64,000 nucleotides of DNA from Enchytraeus crypticus. Lineage: Eukaryota > Annelida > Clitellata > Enchytraeida > Enchytraeidae. The notes below the pieces were generated by a model. The model was not told the origin of the DNA. It saw only the letters and a list, made by a program, of their open reading frames with translations, and did not search any database. The DNA lies in contig CAJHZI010000683.1 in assembly GCA_905160935.1 (NCBI GenBank), forward strand, positions 1 to 64,000. Reading direction: 5' to 3'. Made by a program: the position numbers and the translations under genes. Positions 10,801 through 23,900 of the stretch are shown here, piece after piece. Numbering within the stretch: the stretch's first letter is position 1; each line of letters starts with the position of its first letter.

Positions 10801-13800
10801 CTCAGCTGGAACCTTCCAGCAGGCCTTCATGCAGTGCACGTTCGCTTTCGGGGGAGGCCTGGCGAGCGCCTCTGACCAGGCTGAGATGGATTTCATCGTT
10901 GGCTTCTCGTGGGTACCAACATAAACAAGGGCGTTTTAACTTCCGATTCTGTTTGTTGAGAATTCGTTTAATGTACTGTAGTATATTCTCCATTAATCTT
11001 AACTCAGACTATTTTTGTTATTCTGTATAACAGTCCACTTTTTCTTTCTGATTTTTTCTACAATTCAATGTCTACATCGCCACTACATAATGATTCATAT
11101 TTTAAAATCGTTATTACAGATAAGCACCATGGGGCACAAATCCAACTTTTTGGAAGGTCATTCTTATATCCCCGTTAGCTTCACTCGACGTAATTGAAAG
11201 TTATTTTCAACGAGTGAAGAAGGAAATAATGACTGCTGCAGTAAGAGCTACTTAGGCAGGGACACTTGCTAATACATTTGGTATATCATGTGTATAACCA
11301 TACCAACAAATGGAATTTGCGCAATTGGTGGAACTCAAAAATTGCTAGAGAAAGTAAAAGGAATGGGATATACGCTGAACTTGACTCATTACGCTGCAAT
11401 GCTTTAGCAATTGATGTATGTTTAAGCGTATATCACGATCGTGTATTAGAAATAGAATATTGACAACAACAACCACAACAACAACAATACCATTAGAGTG
11501 CTACTGTTGTTCATGACCACATCGAGTACTATGGAATCGAACAAAATCTGATGAGCAGAGTTTAGTTGGTCAATAAACGGCGTAAGCCAAAATTCTGGTA
11601 ATCAGTCTAAGGATACTAAGATACTAGCAGAATGGAAATATACGTGTTGATCCCAGTTCATGAACATTAGCTGGAAAGGAAAGATCAAAGAGAAAAAATT
11701 AAAAAGAGAATAGCTGATAATGGGACTTGGAATATTAAATTTATTAGGAGTCTTTTGTTATATTCTGTCATATAGTTCTTTTTACTGTGATAAAGCGTCT
11801 TCACGTTAAAGCTTAAATTTTTACTTCATTAAGATAATCCCTGCGAAGAATGAAACTAGTTATTGCTAGTTGAAGAATTACATGGTGCTAATTGGCTCAA
11901 ATTATTTTATAAAAACGCATGGTTATTTATATTTACTTCTGCTGCAGATCTGCAATCACGAAGAAGAACTATTATTTCGGTTTGTTCAAATCCTCCGCCA
12001 GTGTGACGGCTAACACGTTCTGGAACGATGGTAACCCGTCGCCCTATCGCCCGGCCTGGAGCAAGCCCAACCCTGACGAAGCGGCAGAGTGTATCTACTA
12101 CCAGCCTGACGGGAGACTCGCTGATACCAACTGCGCTAACAAAAACCTCTACACCTGCAAGAAAGACGCTTGTATGTACATGTATATCAGACGGTTTTTA
12201 AATTAAACTAGTAAAGAATGACAGAAATATCTTTATAGCGACATTAGGGACTTTTGCCTTCAGTTTTCATATTATTTTTCAATCTTTTTAAATGAAGAGT
12301 AACTCTTGTTGAAACTCTTTCTTACAATTTTTCCAAAAGGAACATTGATTATAATTTATTCTAACTTAGTCTTTTGCGCAAGAAGCAAGTTCCATGATGT
12401 CAGAGTAACTAGTCCGTATGAATTCTAATTTTCGGAAAAAAATATTTTTGACGGAATCGGTTAACTCTATAGAAACGAAGATTTTAGCCATTGGATAGCG
12501 ATTCGCCACGGATCTTAAAAAATCGTTATAGATTGTAATGAAATTTATTTGCGGAAGCAAAAGCAGACTTCTGCAATAGATATATCTATGATAACAATTA
12601 CCAAATTTTCGCCGATGTAGTTTTTTTTACAAACTCGATCTCGCATTTGTGCTTCGTAAAATTGAGACTGTTTATCCTCAACTTAATATTTATTCTGAGC
12701 TGTTACGGTTTACATATTAAATTACAAATTTCATAATGCCAAAAATTATGGAAAGCACTTTTGCTACTCTTTAATCAAAGTAAATATCTCTTAATTTATT
12801 TTTTACATTATTATTATTATTATAATTATTGCGACTATTTCAGCGCCGATAACAACCCTTGAGCCCACTACCGTAGTAGCGTTTACATCCAACACGTACC
12901 CAAGCAGACCCACTGCAACATTGCAAGAGGCGACCACGCAAACTATCACACAGCTTCCAACTACGACAAAAAACACCCTTACTTCAACACCGAGAGTTAC
13001 CACGCCTATAACTTTAAAAGTCACAACTCCAGAGGTCGTAGAATTGACAACATCTAGCACCATGGAAGTCCCTGAACACACGACGGCAAACGTCGTTACC
13101 ACTCCTGCGGTTTCTGATGTTACGCCGACAAATGTTCAAACTGTTGCGGTAAAAACCAGTGCGAACTCTCCAAAATTGGTCACTACTACGAAGTCTACAA
13201 AGCCAAGTACGGCTTCACCTGCACCTGTCGCTACAACAGCTAAGACCACCATAAAGCCCGGTACATCGACCAAACCAACCGTGGTGCCCGAGTCAGACGT
13301 GACGTCATCACCGAGTGATGGAATTACTGCAAACTCTGCCACAGCTGGCTTAGTAAGCACCAAAGTGATACCTGTTACTACGAAGACTCCGTCGTTGGCA
13401 TCGACTACTGCCAAAGTTACAACTACAAAAGATGTCAAAGTCACTACAACTGGAGCTCAATCGAAAGGAAGCTTTTCGTTACGTGGAGGTGAAACTAAAT
13501 CGATTTCTCTCTCAGTCACAACTGCCCAGTCGTCAGTTGTGACCCAGACGAATCAAGCGTGGGACACAAGTCCAGAGGAAACCACTGAAGAGATGACATC
13601 TGATCCTACATCCTGGTTACATTTCAGTACTGGGTCACCTACGATCAGCATCGTTCCAGTGCCGGTGTCCGAGAGCTCCAGCTGCTGCTGCAACTGTTGT
13701 CAGCCAGCTACTACATCGGAAAAATCCTGCAAATCTTGCACAGATGAAACAGCAGAAAAAGCGTCAATTTGTGCCTTGAACCTACTTCCTAAGGTTATTC

Positions 13801-16800
13801 CTAAAGCCAATCCAAACTCTGATCGAGACAAGCCGACATTCACTGCGCCTGATCCTATGGATGGATCAGCCTATCAGGGAAGACCCGGATACACTACGGA
13901 GTTTAAGGAACTGGAGTATATGACGGAGCTGCTGGCCTCAATGAGTGACGAGGAGAAGATAGCTTTTGGGTACACACTGGAGGACATGGTGTTTGACTGT
14001 ACGTACGATGGAGTGCCTTGCGACATGCAGAGGTGAGAGTCTAATTAGGAGCGAGAACAGCAGTGGCATAGATCCCCTATGCGATTTCGGTAAAATTTTA
14101 CTTGAGCACCATATTGCGGAGAAATGCGATTTGCGCAAATGTCGCAATGGACTAGAGGGTCAACAACAACTGACGTAGAGTGCTACAGTCGTCCATGACA
14201 ACATTCTGCACTATGGTACCAAAGTCAGTCCGATGAGCAGAGTGTGGGGCCAAAAAGTGCAAGCCAAAATCCGGGAAGTCAGTCCGAGGTAGGGTACTAG
14301 TGAAATGGAGGTCTACGTTTTGGTCTCAGTTCCTGTGCAATGGTTGAAGAGGAGAGGTCAAAGAGAAATACCTTCAACGGTCTATGAAATAGTTCATAGA
14401 GAAGGAAAGGACGATCAGGAGAAGATGAGGGGGTAAGCAAAGTAGAAGAAAGAGAATTCCAGATCTGCGGAGCAGTGTGCTGGAAGAAGCGCTTGGAGAG
14501 ATTACTGCGAGAAGGAATGCTAGGTCGCTCTATAATAACTAACTTAGAGGACTTAGATAATGAGCAATTAATTATCTGGATGACTGCATAAATGAAGGTT
14601 GTCTCACTTGTAGTAAGTAGGACATGTAACCTCTTCCCGAGGTAGTGATAGATTTTATGTCTGAGTAGCAGCCTTGAAAACAATGCGTTCTCTGACTTTG
14701 AGCCAGTGCAGAGACGTAAAGCTGGTAAAGCTATGGTTAACGTCTATTTCCTCACTCGAAAGAGATGTCAGTGAGAGGTGAGCCCAGGATTTGAACTCCA
14801 CACATACTGATCAGCTTTCGAGTATCTTACCGACATCGCCACTGGCTCCAGCCACATCAAGACGTCAAGAGAGGAGTCACGTGGGAGTGCTTAGAGCGGC
14901 GGAAGACTCCACGTACGAGGGAATTCTGGATGAACTGCAAACTGTCGATCTCACAGATTGGCAGATTCAGAAACAATGAGTTCCAGTAGTCCAGTTTGGA
15001 TTGCTCGAGAGCCGCACCGATGGTAGAAGCGGTCTTAAGGGTAAGATATGGTCGTATACGACGCAGATCTCTGATGTGGAAGAAGCAAGCCAGTGAAGTT
15101 TTGGTGATGTGATCATGGAATGTGAGATGCTGGTCGAGGATGACACTGAGGCTCTTGACAGAAGAAATTGGTGTGATGGCTAACTCAGTAGTGAGAGGGA
15201 AGCCTCATTCAGTTGTTCAGGTTTCCAAAATAGCAAAAGCAGAGTCTTGGATGGGTTGAGTGCTAAGAAATTAGCAGACATCCATGAATTCATCGAATGG
15301 AAGCATTGCTGTAGGCGTGCTATGGCATCAGAATAGGAGTGTAGGATTAAGCATGTGTATATCTGAGTATAGTTGGTGGTTAAGTGAATGAGAGGAAATA
15401 AAGGAGCTTAAAGTTGAAGTGTAGAGGTTGAAGAGGATTGTAGCAAGAACGGAGCCCTGAGGCACACCGTACTTGAGGTTAGAAGGTGCAAAGGCGTACT
15501 CTTGCAATCTTGCGCTGAGAGTACGATCGCTTTTCGTTTAGCTTCGTCCTTCCGATGCCAAACTGCTAACAATTCCTAATATTCTCACGTCCTTATGTAG
15601 AAGTTAATTTTTTTCAGCTCCTGCTGTTTGGACCTCCCTAGCTCATGATCTTCGCTTATGTTATACTACTTCCACTTTACGTTGTAAGTTGAAAACATAT
15701 ATCTTCCAGCCATAGATGTTTTTCATCTTTCCTGAGGGTGTTTGATTATCTAACCGGCACCGTTTAGGATCTTTTTCTTTCTCTTCAGCACATGTTTTTA
15801 TCAGATCGTTTGGGTTCATCGATTTGTAGTGACATGCGATGGGGGGACGTCCCTGAAATCATCCTTGTATGAGAAATCGGACGTTAAACCTTTATTGTTC
15901 CTATTACTATTATTAAACTTAATATTTCTGTTAAAGATGGAGTTGTTGAAAACATTTTTTGGAATAATATAGTGTTAATTATCTTTAAATTTAATTAATA
16001 TTAAAACTTGCTCTACCTCATGTATTCTGCCAAGTGGCATGTCCAAGGTAAAAATTAATACTCAGAGTCGTCTTTCACGCTCCATATGGAGCACTCCATA
16101 GATCAACAAGTCGATCGCTTTATAAAAGCCTATGCCCAACCTATACCTATGTAGCCTACGGCTTGCGAATAGATATGGCTTATGGCTTCTAATATCATAT
16201 CTGATTACAGAATTAAAATAAATAATACTAGGCTATAATAATTATAATTTAAAGCGTGACAATACAATAAAAATGTTTAGAATACGACAATACTGTGTAT
16301 GATAGTGTCGGATGTTGGGTAATAGACTCACATGTTCAGTATAAATTACATTGAAGTCATGTTTTTCGTTCTTAACTTCACTGCTGAATATAAGAAAGTG
16401 AATTTTAGCATTTTAAACCAATATATCAAATTCCATCTAACTAAATATAACGTTTATTTAAGCTTCCAAATAGTATTAAATTTGCCACATGGGTTGATTG
16501 TGCTGTTTTAGAGATTTTGTTCCATTTTACAATCCTATGTATGGAAACTGTTTCATATATAATTCGGGTTGGGACAAGACCAGATCTGTTAAAGAAGCCG
16601 CCATCCCTGGGAGAGGTCATGGTTAGTGTTGACCTTTTAAGAATCGGTAAAGGAATAAATTTCTATAAATGTTTTGCAAAACTTACTTTGCGTTCCAACT
16701 TGGTTAATTTACATAATTAAAGAAGCATCTACTATGCAATCTTTAAATAATCTGTAAGCACAGGTCCTCTGGATGGATATACTGCATTATTTATTGCTGT

Positions 16801-19159
16801 TGCTTTTCTTGCTGCGGATGCTCAGTCAGATTGTCATAGAAATCTATTTTGTCATGCTGAAGATTGTAATTCGTACTCCAGGACATCATCCCGGTGTGCT
16901 GAGAGATTTTCATATTCCTTAGCCTTCCCGATTATACTGTCGGGACATTTATAAAACAATTAACAAGATTGCCTGGTAAGGCTATATTTCAGGACCGTCG
17001 ATAAATTCTTACACGCTTCCAGTGGTAGTGCTTTTCAGTAATGATGTTACAACTCAATATCGTGGGCCTCGATGTGATAGCTTTCAGATTCTGAGTGAAT
17101 GATTTGTATTCATTGCAGTGTTTAGTTCTTCTGAAATCCAGTTTCAAAAGATAAATTATATATTTCCTAGATCACAAATTTGATCTCAAGTGCACACACA
17201 TACGCTTACTATCTACGTGTCGAACAATATTTCAAGTGTGTGTCTAGAAGCTTAATGACCATCGGTTGTAAATATACATGCTGAGCATTAAAAAATATCC
17301 CCTTAGCACAATTACGTTAGCTTAGCCAATTATTGATATTTCGCCTTGAAATTGTAGAGTTCTCTTGAGGAGGAATTTTTCCACAAGCTAACCAAATTTT
17401 GTAACAATATTTTAAAGGAACCGGAATTATCAAAGTTTTCAGAAAAATGTGATTTTTTAAATTCATTTTACACGCAACATAAAACGTCAATTAGAATCAA
17501 TTCCTTTTTGGAAATGTGCTGACCTTGAAAAAGGCCGCAAGATTATGACGACTCTGAAATTGTACTACAATGTATGCTCGAAATGAACGCCCTGGGCTTT
17601 AATGCTGGCCAGAAGTCTTTTCTTATAGATAACATTGCGCTGTCAATGGACTGTTGTGGTAGTTCTTTCCAGATCTCTTGAAGAACAGCCTTTAATTATT
17701 TTGTGATTCTGGGTTTGGGCTTGAAAGCACGATACTTTTCTAACATGGTTCCCCAGACAAAAATATCAAGTGGATTAAAATCTGGAAAATTAGGAGGCCA
17801 ATCATCCATTTTTTTATTAAATCTGGGTTGTATTGTACAAGAAAGTATTGCGCAAGACATGAAGTGTGAGCCAGCGCGCCGTCCTGTTGAAAAATTAAAT
17901 CATTTGACTTTAACTTGTTGCAGTCTTCAATCAGTTTCGGCAGAATAGTGTTAGTGTAATACATTGTAGCACAATATCAGAGGCGTCATCATCTAACGGC
18001 CTTTTTCAGGGTCAGCACATTTTCAAAAAGGAATTGATTCTAATTGACCTTTTACGTTACGTGTTAAATGAAAAAAAATCAAATTTTTTCGCAAAACTTA
18101 AATATCAAAGTGTATCAAATTTCATTACATATTGCAACATACTACATCGCTTCACGTAATATCAAGTAGTATCACGTATTATCACACAGCTTCACACTGT
18201 ATCACATTGCATTACATTGTATCGTGCTGTATCACATTGTGTCTCATTGCATCATACGTCACATGTACAAAATATTTTATCATTGTAGCACACTCTATCG
18301 GATTATACCTCATTGTGAATTACTGAATCGCTTGATATGGTATTGTACTATATTCTATCGTTCAGCATCCTATCCTAGTATGTTATATCGCATTGTATCC
18401 GCCTCGTAGGTCTGACTTTATCTCTGAACATTCATCAGGAGGAATACATCCACGCAGCCGGAGAGGTGGCAGGGATTAGGATATCAATCCTGGAGCAGAA
18501 CCTCATGCCATTCCCTGAGGACCTTGGATACACGATTAGACCTGGAAGAGCCACTTCCATCGGAATTGACGAGGTAAACCACTTAAGTCCCGTTATTTCT
18601 CAAATGTAATCTGTTTATGATTTGCTTTAAATGTGTTATCTTGTTCTATGAGTATAATGATTGGAAATGCTATTCGATAAATGCTATATTATAAATGCTA
18701 TTGTATAAATGCTATATTTCTTTTTGTTATGAGTAACACTATACGTGTACGTGTAGTATGTGATGTGTATAAGAGTATTACATCCACTTATAAGTCTACG
18801 TGGTATTTTCAAGTGCTGTTTTAAGGTATTAGTTTAAATTTCTATTGTAAAGTGTTATTTTAAAGTGCTAAGTTTAAGTGTTATTTTAAAGTGTTATTTT
18901 AAAGTGTCATTTGAAGGTGTTATTTGAAAGCTTTATTTTAAAACATATCCAATACTCATTAGGCTAATGTAATTCTCATAAATTCTATATTTGTGTAGTT
19001 TTAATTGATGGATTTGTTGTGCCACTTCAATTAGACAATGATAGCTCGAGAGTCCGCACCGTACGGAAACTGCAATCCCGGAACGGAAGTGGATTTAAAT
19101 AGGAACGCCTACGCCCTCAAGTATCCGGTCATCTATAGCACAACGGTATCAAATCTAAT

Positions 19160-19217
<58 letters not shown>

Positions 19218-20714
19218 GTATATATATAAATGTATATATATTTATATATATATATATATATTTAATATTATATATATATTTAATATTATATATATGTATA
19301 TGTATATGCATATATATATATATATATATATATTAGATATATATATGTATATTTATATATATATATATATACATATAGCTTTGTCACTAATTTCAAGGCA
19401 CTACTCTCTCTGAAAGTCTAGTTATAATATCTTCCTTCCTTTTGGTCCATATCTCACATCCATATAATAGCGTGGTTCAAACCAAGTTTTTCACTATTTT
19501 TTATCTTTATGTATTTCTTTAGACTTTTTGTTAAAAGTTCTTTCCTATTACCGAAGGCCTCTTTTGCTTGTGCAATCCTGTTGCATATTTCAGTCTCACA
19601 TTTCCCGTCATCGGTTATAGTAGGCTATGTCCTAGATATTTGAAACTCCTTACCTGTTCCAATTTCGTACCATTTATTTTGATATTAACTTCACCTTCAT
19701 TATGGGACACTCTCAATACTTTGCTCTTTTTGATATTAATCTTCATGCCATATCTCAATGCCGTATCATTCTGCCTATACATTATCTTCTGCAGTCCAGT
19801 CTCGCTGCTCGCTACCATTCCTTGGTCATCTGCAAATCATACAACTTGTAACAATTTTCCTCCTACTTTCATTCCTTCTACCACGTTTTCCATAGCTTCC
19901 TCCATCATTGCATAAGCAAAGTTAAAAAAGTTAATCGCCGAAATGTTAAATAGCAGCGGTGAAATGCTACAACCTTGCTTTACTCCATGTCCTATTTCAC
20001 CTTCTTCTGAGTATTCTTGTTGGAGTTTATTACTACTCTTTGATTCATGTTCACGTTTAAAATTAGTCTTCTCTCTCTCCAGTCAATTCCTATTCTTTTC
20101 AAGATATTCATCATCGTTATCCAATCAATTTTGTCAAAAGCCTTCTCAAAGTCCACAAAACATGCAAAATCGTCATTTCCATATTCTAAGCTTCTTTCGC
20201 AAAGAACCCGCATTACCCCTATTGCTTCTCTTGTGCCACATCCATTCCAAAAACCAAAATATTGTCTTGCTCAGTATCATACATGTACATGTATATGCAT
20301 TCGACTGAATACGATTATCTGTGTGTATCATAGCATTTTCAACTTATGCGTATTAATGCATTATGTCATTATCCTCTGACGTGTATTATGGTATTATTGT
20401 GTTAGAGTGTTATGTGTATTATTGTAATATACACAATTATATTGTCTCATGCATATTGTTGTGGTTGCCTATTGGTAGGGTTGATTTCGTTTATTTAGGC
20501 CTTAGATAGTTATATCAACTACCGCATTGTTACCTAGCCTAGCTCTTCCTCTATATTCGCTGAACAAAGTTTTACTACTAAAACAAGTCTTTCTTACTTT
20601 TGTAGTTTATTATCAACCCAATTATACTATAGACCAATCACGCAACTAAAACAAACAAACAAACACAAAAATTAAAGTCAAATAAAATATCAAGCAAATA
20701 CAAACATACATAAT

Positions 20715-20745
<31 letters not shown>

Positions 20746-20866
20746 CGTGCCTTTAGTAAAGATATCTATGTGATGACATCAGCTAAGTCACGCAACAATA
20801 CCAAATATACCTAAATTGGAATTAATCTTTACTTACAATTCTATTACACTCAATCTAAACGTGTAC

Positions 20867-20920
<54 letters not shown>

Positions 20921-23900
20921 TTATAATGCATATCAACTGCATATCTTAGCAATATTTCCATTGAAACACACATAATTCAAATATTATAAAATTATCACGC
21001 TGTTCAATCAATATCTCAAATGCACAAAAGAATTATCAAATTCATAAATCATTTAATCTATCATATTTCGTGAACAAATTAACAGCATTACATTAGCAGT
21101 GGTTCAACTCGTGCATCTGGATAACTTTGTAACTTTATTCAGCCATAACAAGGAACAAGAGTTCGCGGCCACTAAACAAACTTCTTTCTTGTTTTATAAC
21201 TAAAGAAACTTCAGATATGGTTACCATATCTGACACATATTATTGCATAATTGTATGTATTTTTGTTTTATCACCTTATCATGTGGATTATTGCATTAAG
21301 GTATTATCAATTTATGTGTATTTTGATTATCGTCTGTTTTGTATTATTTAATACAAATGTGGTCAGATGTGTATTACTATGTTAATTCGTTATGGAGTGG
21401 TGATTAGTATTCTATTATTGTAATAGCGTCGTTTATGTAGTAGTGCAATAATATATTTTAACGTCTGATGAGTGTTATAGTATTAATGTATTGTCGCGTG
21501 ATGTTTAAAATAGCATTGTTATAGTCTTAGTTGTAATTAGAGATGGGAATTTTATGAATTGCCAGAGTTCTGGTTTGGTTCGGTTCGTTGAAAATGAAAG
21601 TTCGGTTCGGTTCGGGTTCGGTTCCAACAAGGGTTCGGGTTCGGTTACGGTTCGGTTTGCTTTCCAACTCGCAAAAGTTCGATTCGAGTTCGAAATGGTT
21701 TGGTTTTGGATAATGTTGCAATTGTTTAACTTTACTTATAATAATCATGGTTATGACAAACATGTTTAAAATGTGTTATGGTAAATATGCTTAAAAATTC
21801 ATTAAGTCATAATAGCTGCCACATTTTTTCACCTGGGTAAAAATATGACAATGAAAAAAGGAGAGAAGTGGTATTTATTGCTGTACATTTCTTAAAATAT
21901 TGTAAGTTGACCAACAAATGTTCATAATATAGATATTTTGCTTTATTATTGTATCTGAAATATTCTCCTTGATTATAACAAGCAAATAGAATGCTTCATC
22001 ACTTTTTAATTTTTTTGTCACTATAGACCTATATATTAGATACGTTTATAATTAAGTGGAAATGTCTTGGCTAAAATTTGATCCAATATTTCAGAGACAA
22101 AGTGCAATTTAGTAGCATGAAAAATGTCAATTATAGATGATTTGGTAAACACGTGTAATTCCATAGAAAAATGATCATAATATACACCGTTTGCTATCAA
22201 CTGACCAGTAATAAGCTTCATTATTTACCTTAGGGTTTCAAATTTGAAACTCTCAGATCAATTATGAAGTTACGAAAATATTTATGAAATTATTGCATTG
22301 CAATGGTGCAAAATTATTTACTCCAGATAGTGTTACACATACAGAATGTCATATATAATTATTTGTAAATCTGGCTGCAAAAATATTAAGGTAGCACACT
22401 AAAATTAGAAAAAAATTCATATCTGAACTTAACAAGAACAAATCCACCTAGATTGAGTCAAGCATTTTCAGATTTTTATGGGATACTCTCATCACTTTTG
22501 TCTCTTTGATGTTAATCTTCATTCCATATTTCAATGCCGTATCATTCAGACTATCCATTATCTTCTGTAGGCCCGTCACGCTTCCCGCTACCATTCCTTT
22601 GTACCGCTACCATTTTAAAATTGTGTCGGAACCAGCCTTACCTGAATATACTGTTAGATACTGTAAGACACGTAAATGCAAAAACTAATATATATTTGTA
22701 TTGTTCTAAGTACCTTTATTTAATGTCAGGCTGGTGAAGAAGAAAGGAACTCCAAGAGTTTGGTTCAGTTCGGTTTTGACGAAGTCTGAGTTCGGGTTCG
22801 GTTCGGGTTCGGCCAGAGTCTGGGTTCGGGTTCGGTTCGGCCAGAGTCTGGGTTCGGGTTCGGTTCGGGTTCGACCAGAGTCTGGGTTCGGGTTCGGTTC
22901 GGGTTCGGTCAGAGTCTGGGTTCGAGTTCCGTGCGGTTGGGTCAAAATTCTAGATTTTAGGGTTCGGTTCGGTTCGGATTCGGTTCGATTCCCATCTCTA
23001 GTTGCAATATTTTTTATACTATCGTTTTACTGGTATTACTTTACAATTTATTATTGTGTGATACTTGTATTCTTGATTACCGTATTTTAGTCTTATGATT
23101 ATCATTGTATTACTGTGAATTCGTATATGTCTATGTATTTTACTGTATAATCATGCTATGAGCATTACCGAATTTTAGTCTGATAAGAGTTATACTAAAA
23201 TATTAAATAACAATGGCCAATGTTGTTACATATCGACACTTGTTTGACAGTCCTGCGAGAAGCCTAGTCAGTCTTCACACTGAACTGTTAGGTCGAGGTT
23301 AGATCACACTGCTCACACTGAGAAATGCTACTAGTATTTTAAAATTGTGCATTTTTAGATATAATTAAAACCATGATTACTTACTGGAGCTTGATTGCCT
23401 CCAAAATTGGAAAATTGAACACAATAAAAAGGCAAATATAAAGGACTTAATTGAGATGTATGGCCTAGGCCGCTAAATCAATAAGAACTTCAAGTTATAC
23501 AAATATCATTGCACCGTATTCTACGAGAAATATGAAACTTCGTGACAATTCACACAAATGTGATACAATGAAGTTACATAATAGTATGAGCTTCAGCTCC
23601 GATCGGCAACTGAATTTCTCTACTATTACTGCCTTTATGGATTATTCAACGACTACAATATTTGTCATTAAAGCTATATAAGATAATATATAACACAATA
23701 CATAACATTTATTGTGCTATATAGTCTATAAATATGCAGTATATATGTAGACTACTCGTGTATTTCCCCTTTGCTACCGAAATGGAGGAAAATTGACTAC
23801 AACTATAGACTATTGCAATCCAAGGATTTCCATAACTGCCCCAAATGAACAAAGTAACTCTAATTGACGACCTCAGCCAATCGCGCTCTATATTTTACTC

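Noticed and set aside
22706-23090. Pro/Glu/Asn/Thr-rich antisense frame and Gly/Phe/Arg/Val-rich sense frame
   Set aside because: Both are translations of the hAT subterminal GGTTC array.
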